Under the pieces are notes generated by a model, which made no database searches, was not told where the DNA came from, and saw only the letters and a list, made by a program, of their open reading frames with translations. A stretch of 64,000 nt of DNA, taken from assembly GCF_036850765.1 (NCBI RefSeq), contig NC_089492.1, positions 199,484,276 to 199,548,275 on the forward strand. The letters run 5' to 3'. This stretch comes from Saccopteryx bilineata. Taxonomy: Eukaryota; Chordata; Mammalia; Chiroptera; Emballonuridae. Shown here one piece after another: positions 62,056 to 64,000 of this stretch. The stretch's first letter is position 1. The number at the start of each line of letters is the position of its first letter. Both the position numbers and the translations under genes were made by a program.

Positions 62056-63790
62056 AACTTTTACAATTCCCTTAGAACTAAACAATTTTAGCCCAGTAGG
62101 CAATACAGAAAACTTATCTCTGTATTTACCACAATGGATAGCTTTTTGGAGAGAAGCAATCAGTGATTTGTTTTTATATATATTTTTAAAATATTGCTGA
62201 TATAACACCAGCATATGCATTACTTTGAAAGGCTATAATATTTTACCGAGCTTTGCCTTGAGCTGGCATGCATTTTTCAAATGTGTTCAGTTTAATGGCA
62301 TCTCTTTGAACCCTGACTAACTTACTGTGATTTGAGTAGGAGCTCTTTCTCTGTTTATCCCTAGGACCACACATTTTTTTCTCTTTCCAACACTACCACT
62401 TATGCCTTGAAGCTGTTTGTTGTTGTATTGTAGGAGGAGATGGATAGTTATTTACTTTTATTTTCTGTTCACAAAAATAAGGTCTCCAAGAAATTCAGAA
62501 GTTTTTTACTTGTCCAAGGTTAAGGCATGCCCCTCCCATACATTATCCTTGTGCAGCCTGTACCCAATGTAAAAAGGAAACTTGATTTTTGTAAAATTTC
62601 CTATCAACACAAACATGATTCTACTGGTTGAAGGAGTTTTGTGCTTTTTTTCCTACAATTCACAGCTTTGTCTTTAGAATTGCATTGAGTAATTTTAGAT
62701 TTATCACTTTTACAGGATATTTTATTGGTAATACTTGGGCTGGTGGGTTCTTGCCAGGAAATGTTTTTTCTATCAGGCTCAGAGTGGGAGTTGAATTTAT
62801 AGCACACTGAGCCTGTGACATTGTCTTCATTCTAAGGTTAATTTTTCTTTATTTTAGTCAGCACTCTGGCCCTACTGTTCTTTATTACACTAAAGAATTT
62901 TAGAACTTAAAAACTGCCCTCCTATTTTCATTCATTGTTGCTAGGACATCGCTCCTGACATACATTCACATAGTAGCATTGACAAGCCCCTGGTTTTCAC
63001 GGAGGACAGACTGTCGAATTCCTTCCTCCTAAAGTGCGTAGATCATCATTGGCCCAATATTGTGCATATTATTAGTAACTATATACATTTTATATGTGTG
63101 TGCACTTATGAGCTAGTCTTCTATAGCGTTACAATTGAAAGAGTCCAGACCTATGCAGTGACTGTGGACTTGGGAGCCAGAGTGCCCTTCCCTGTCTCCC
63201 TCCACTCACATGGGGAGAACGTCTGGAGAGCAGGGAATGAGGCATGTTGACTCCACTGACTGCAGCCGGGGGACCTCACGCCCTGACTAGAGTCATGAAC
63301 AATTCAAGGAGCACTCTGTGATGTGGCTTTCCTCTGACAGGAAGAAAACTTTTCTGGTCTTGAGCACAAGCTACTTTATTTCACTTTCACTTATAGTAGC
63401 TCTTCTATTCCTTTCTCCTACCTCCCAGAAAAGACTTGTTTCCTTGCAATTTTTTTTTCAGGGAGAATCAACTGATTTCTGGATTATATTTAATACTCTT
63501 CAATCAGCTTTCTTAGTTTTGTTTTTTTATCCACAAAGTATAATTAATAATACCTGAACCTTCATATCCCAGAGAAATATATGTGAAATAGGCTTCTGAA
63601 ACTGAAAACAGTGTACCTGTTTATGGACCACTGGATATGACAGAAATCAAAAGCTAGTTATGCATTTAGAACCTGCCAGTGCCGGGACTTGCAAAAACTT
63701 GATTATAGTTCTTAGCCTTTAGTTCATCATTCCACATAATCAGTAGCCTGAATGACATTTGGGGAAAGATTCTCCTTAACTCCATTACTG

Positions 63791-64000
63791 TTTTTTTTTT
63801 CTTTTTTTTGCATTTTTCTGAAGCTGGAAACAGGGAGAGACAGTCAGACAGACTCCCGCATGCGCCTGACCGGGATCCACCCGGCATGCCCACCAGGGGT
63901 GACGCTCTGCCCACCAGGGGGTGATGCTCTGCCCATCCTGGGCGTCGCCATATTGCGACCAGAGCCACTCTAGCGCCTGGGGCAGAGGCAAAGGAGCCAT
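63791..64000 (-). mobile_element. tRNA-derived SINE, type A, cut by window end
   Basis: Minus copy: T-rich tail at 63791-63810, ttctgaagctggaaacaggg, two CTCF-like cores (63890 and 63913, each with T in place of C). The head lies beyond 64000. Confidence 0.92.

Larger units (their letters stand above)
37259..64000. other. EXOC2 intron after exon k (at least 26.7 kb, open at window end)
   Basis: No further exon found. Holds A, B and C SINEs, a solo LTR, old L1 pieces, one full-length young L1, two mariner MITEs and simple repeats. Nothing recognised in 37860-38960, 39620-40060, 40435-41480, 42800-43140, 49610-50880, 51670-52970, 53430-55130, 56450-56890, 57070-58590, 60470-61930 and 62060-63780; these look like AT-rich intronic DNA, with a very AT-rich patch at 52250-52480. 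Confidence 0.7.

Overview
This window is mammalian nuclear DNA from inside one large multi-exon gene. Eleven exons on the + strand, all with AG/GT splice borders and mutually compatible phases, encode 353 consecutive codons plus two split end codons. I recognise the product as exocyst complex component 2 (EXOC2, Sec5), C-terminal half. The first exon starts at 1005 and the last one seen ends at 37258. The start of the gene lies upstream and the last exons lie downstream, so 37259-64000 is one unfinished intron of more than 26.7 kb. No other host gene, RNA gene or prokaryotic feature was found.

The rest is intron filled with transposable elements. There are 26 tRNA-derived SINEs of four kinds (called A, B, C and D here), many with perfect target-site duplications (TSDs). 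By memory these resemble the Rhin-type SINEs of rhinolophoid bats (horseshoe, leaf-nosed and related). Together with a young L1, which argues against fruit bats, the best guess is a rhinolophoid bat; this is inference, not proof.

Layout: 1-1129 first exon with a B SINE upstream; 1130-10172 a 9 kb intron with SINEs, an old L1 3' end and an LTR-like repeat; 10173-22672 nine closely spaced exons, with a hAT MITE, an antisense old L1 5' half and a HAL1-like element in the introns; 22673-37116 an intron with L2, a hairpin hAT MITE, and two old antisense L1s, one of them carrying four nested insertions; 37117-37258 last exon; 37259-64000 an intron holding a solo LTR, one full-length young L1 (43165-49590, antisense to the gene, intact 1275-codon ORF2, ORF1 missing its N-terminal half), two mariner MITEs, and a 745-bp SINE insertion with a tail expanded into about 400 bp of CT-rich microsatellite.

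The most interesting signals are: the L1 with intact ORF2 but a truncated ORF1; the near-perfect palindromic hAT MITE with an exact 8-bp TSD; the A SINEs, which carry one or two CTCF-like core motifs each; a separate strong CTCF-like site at 6207-6222; and the solo LTR with an exact 5-bp TSD. I did not find a clearly new biological system.
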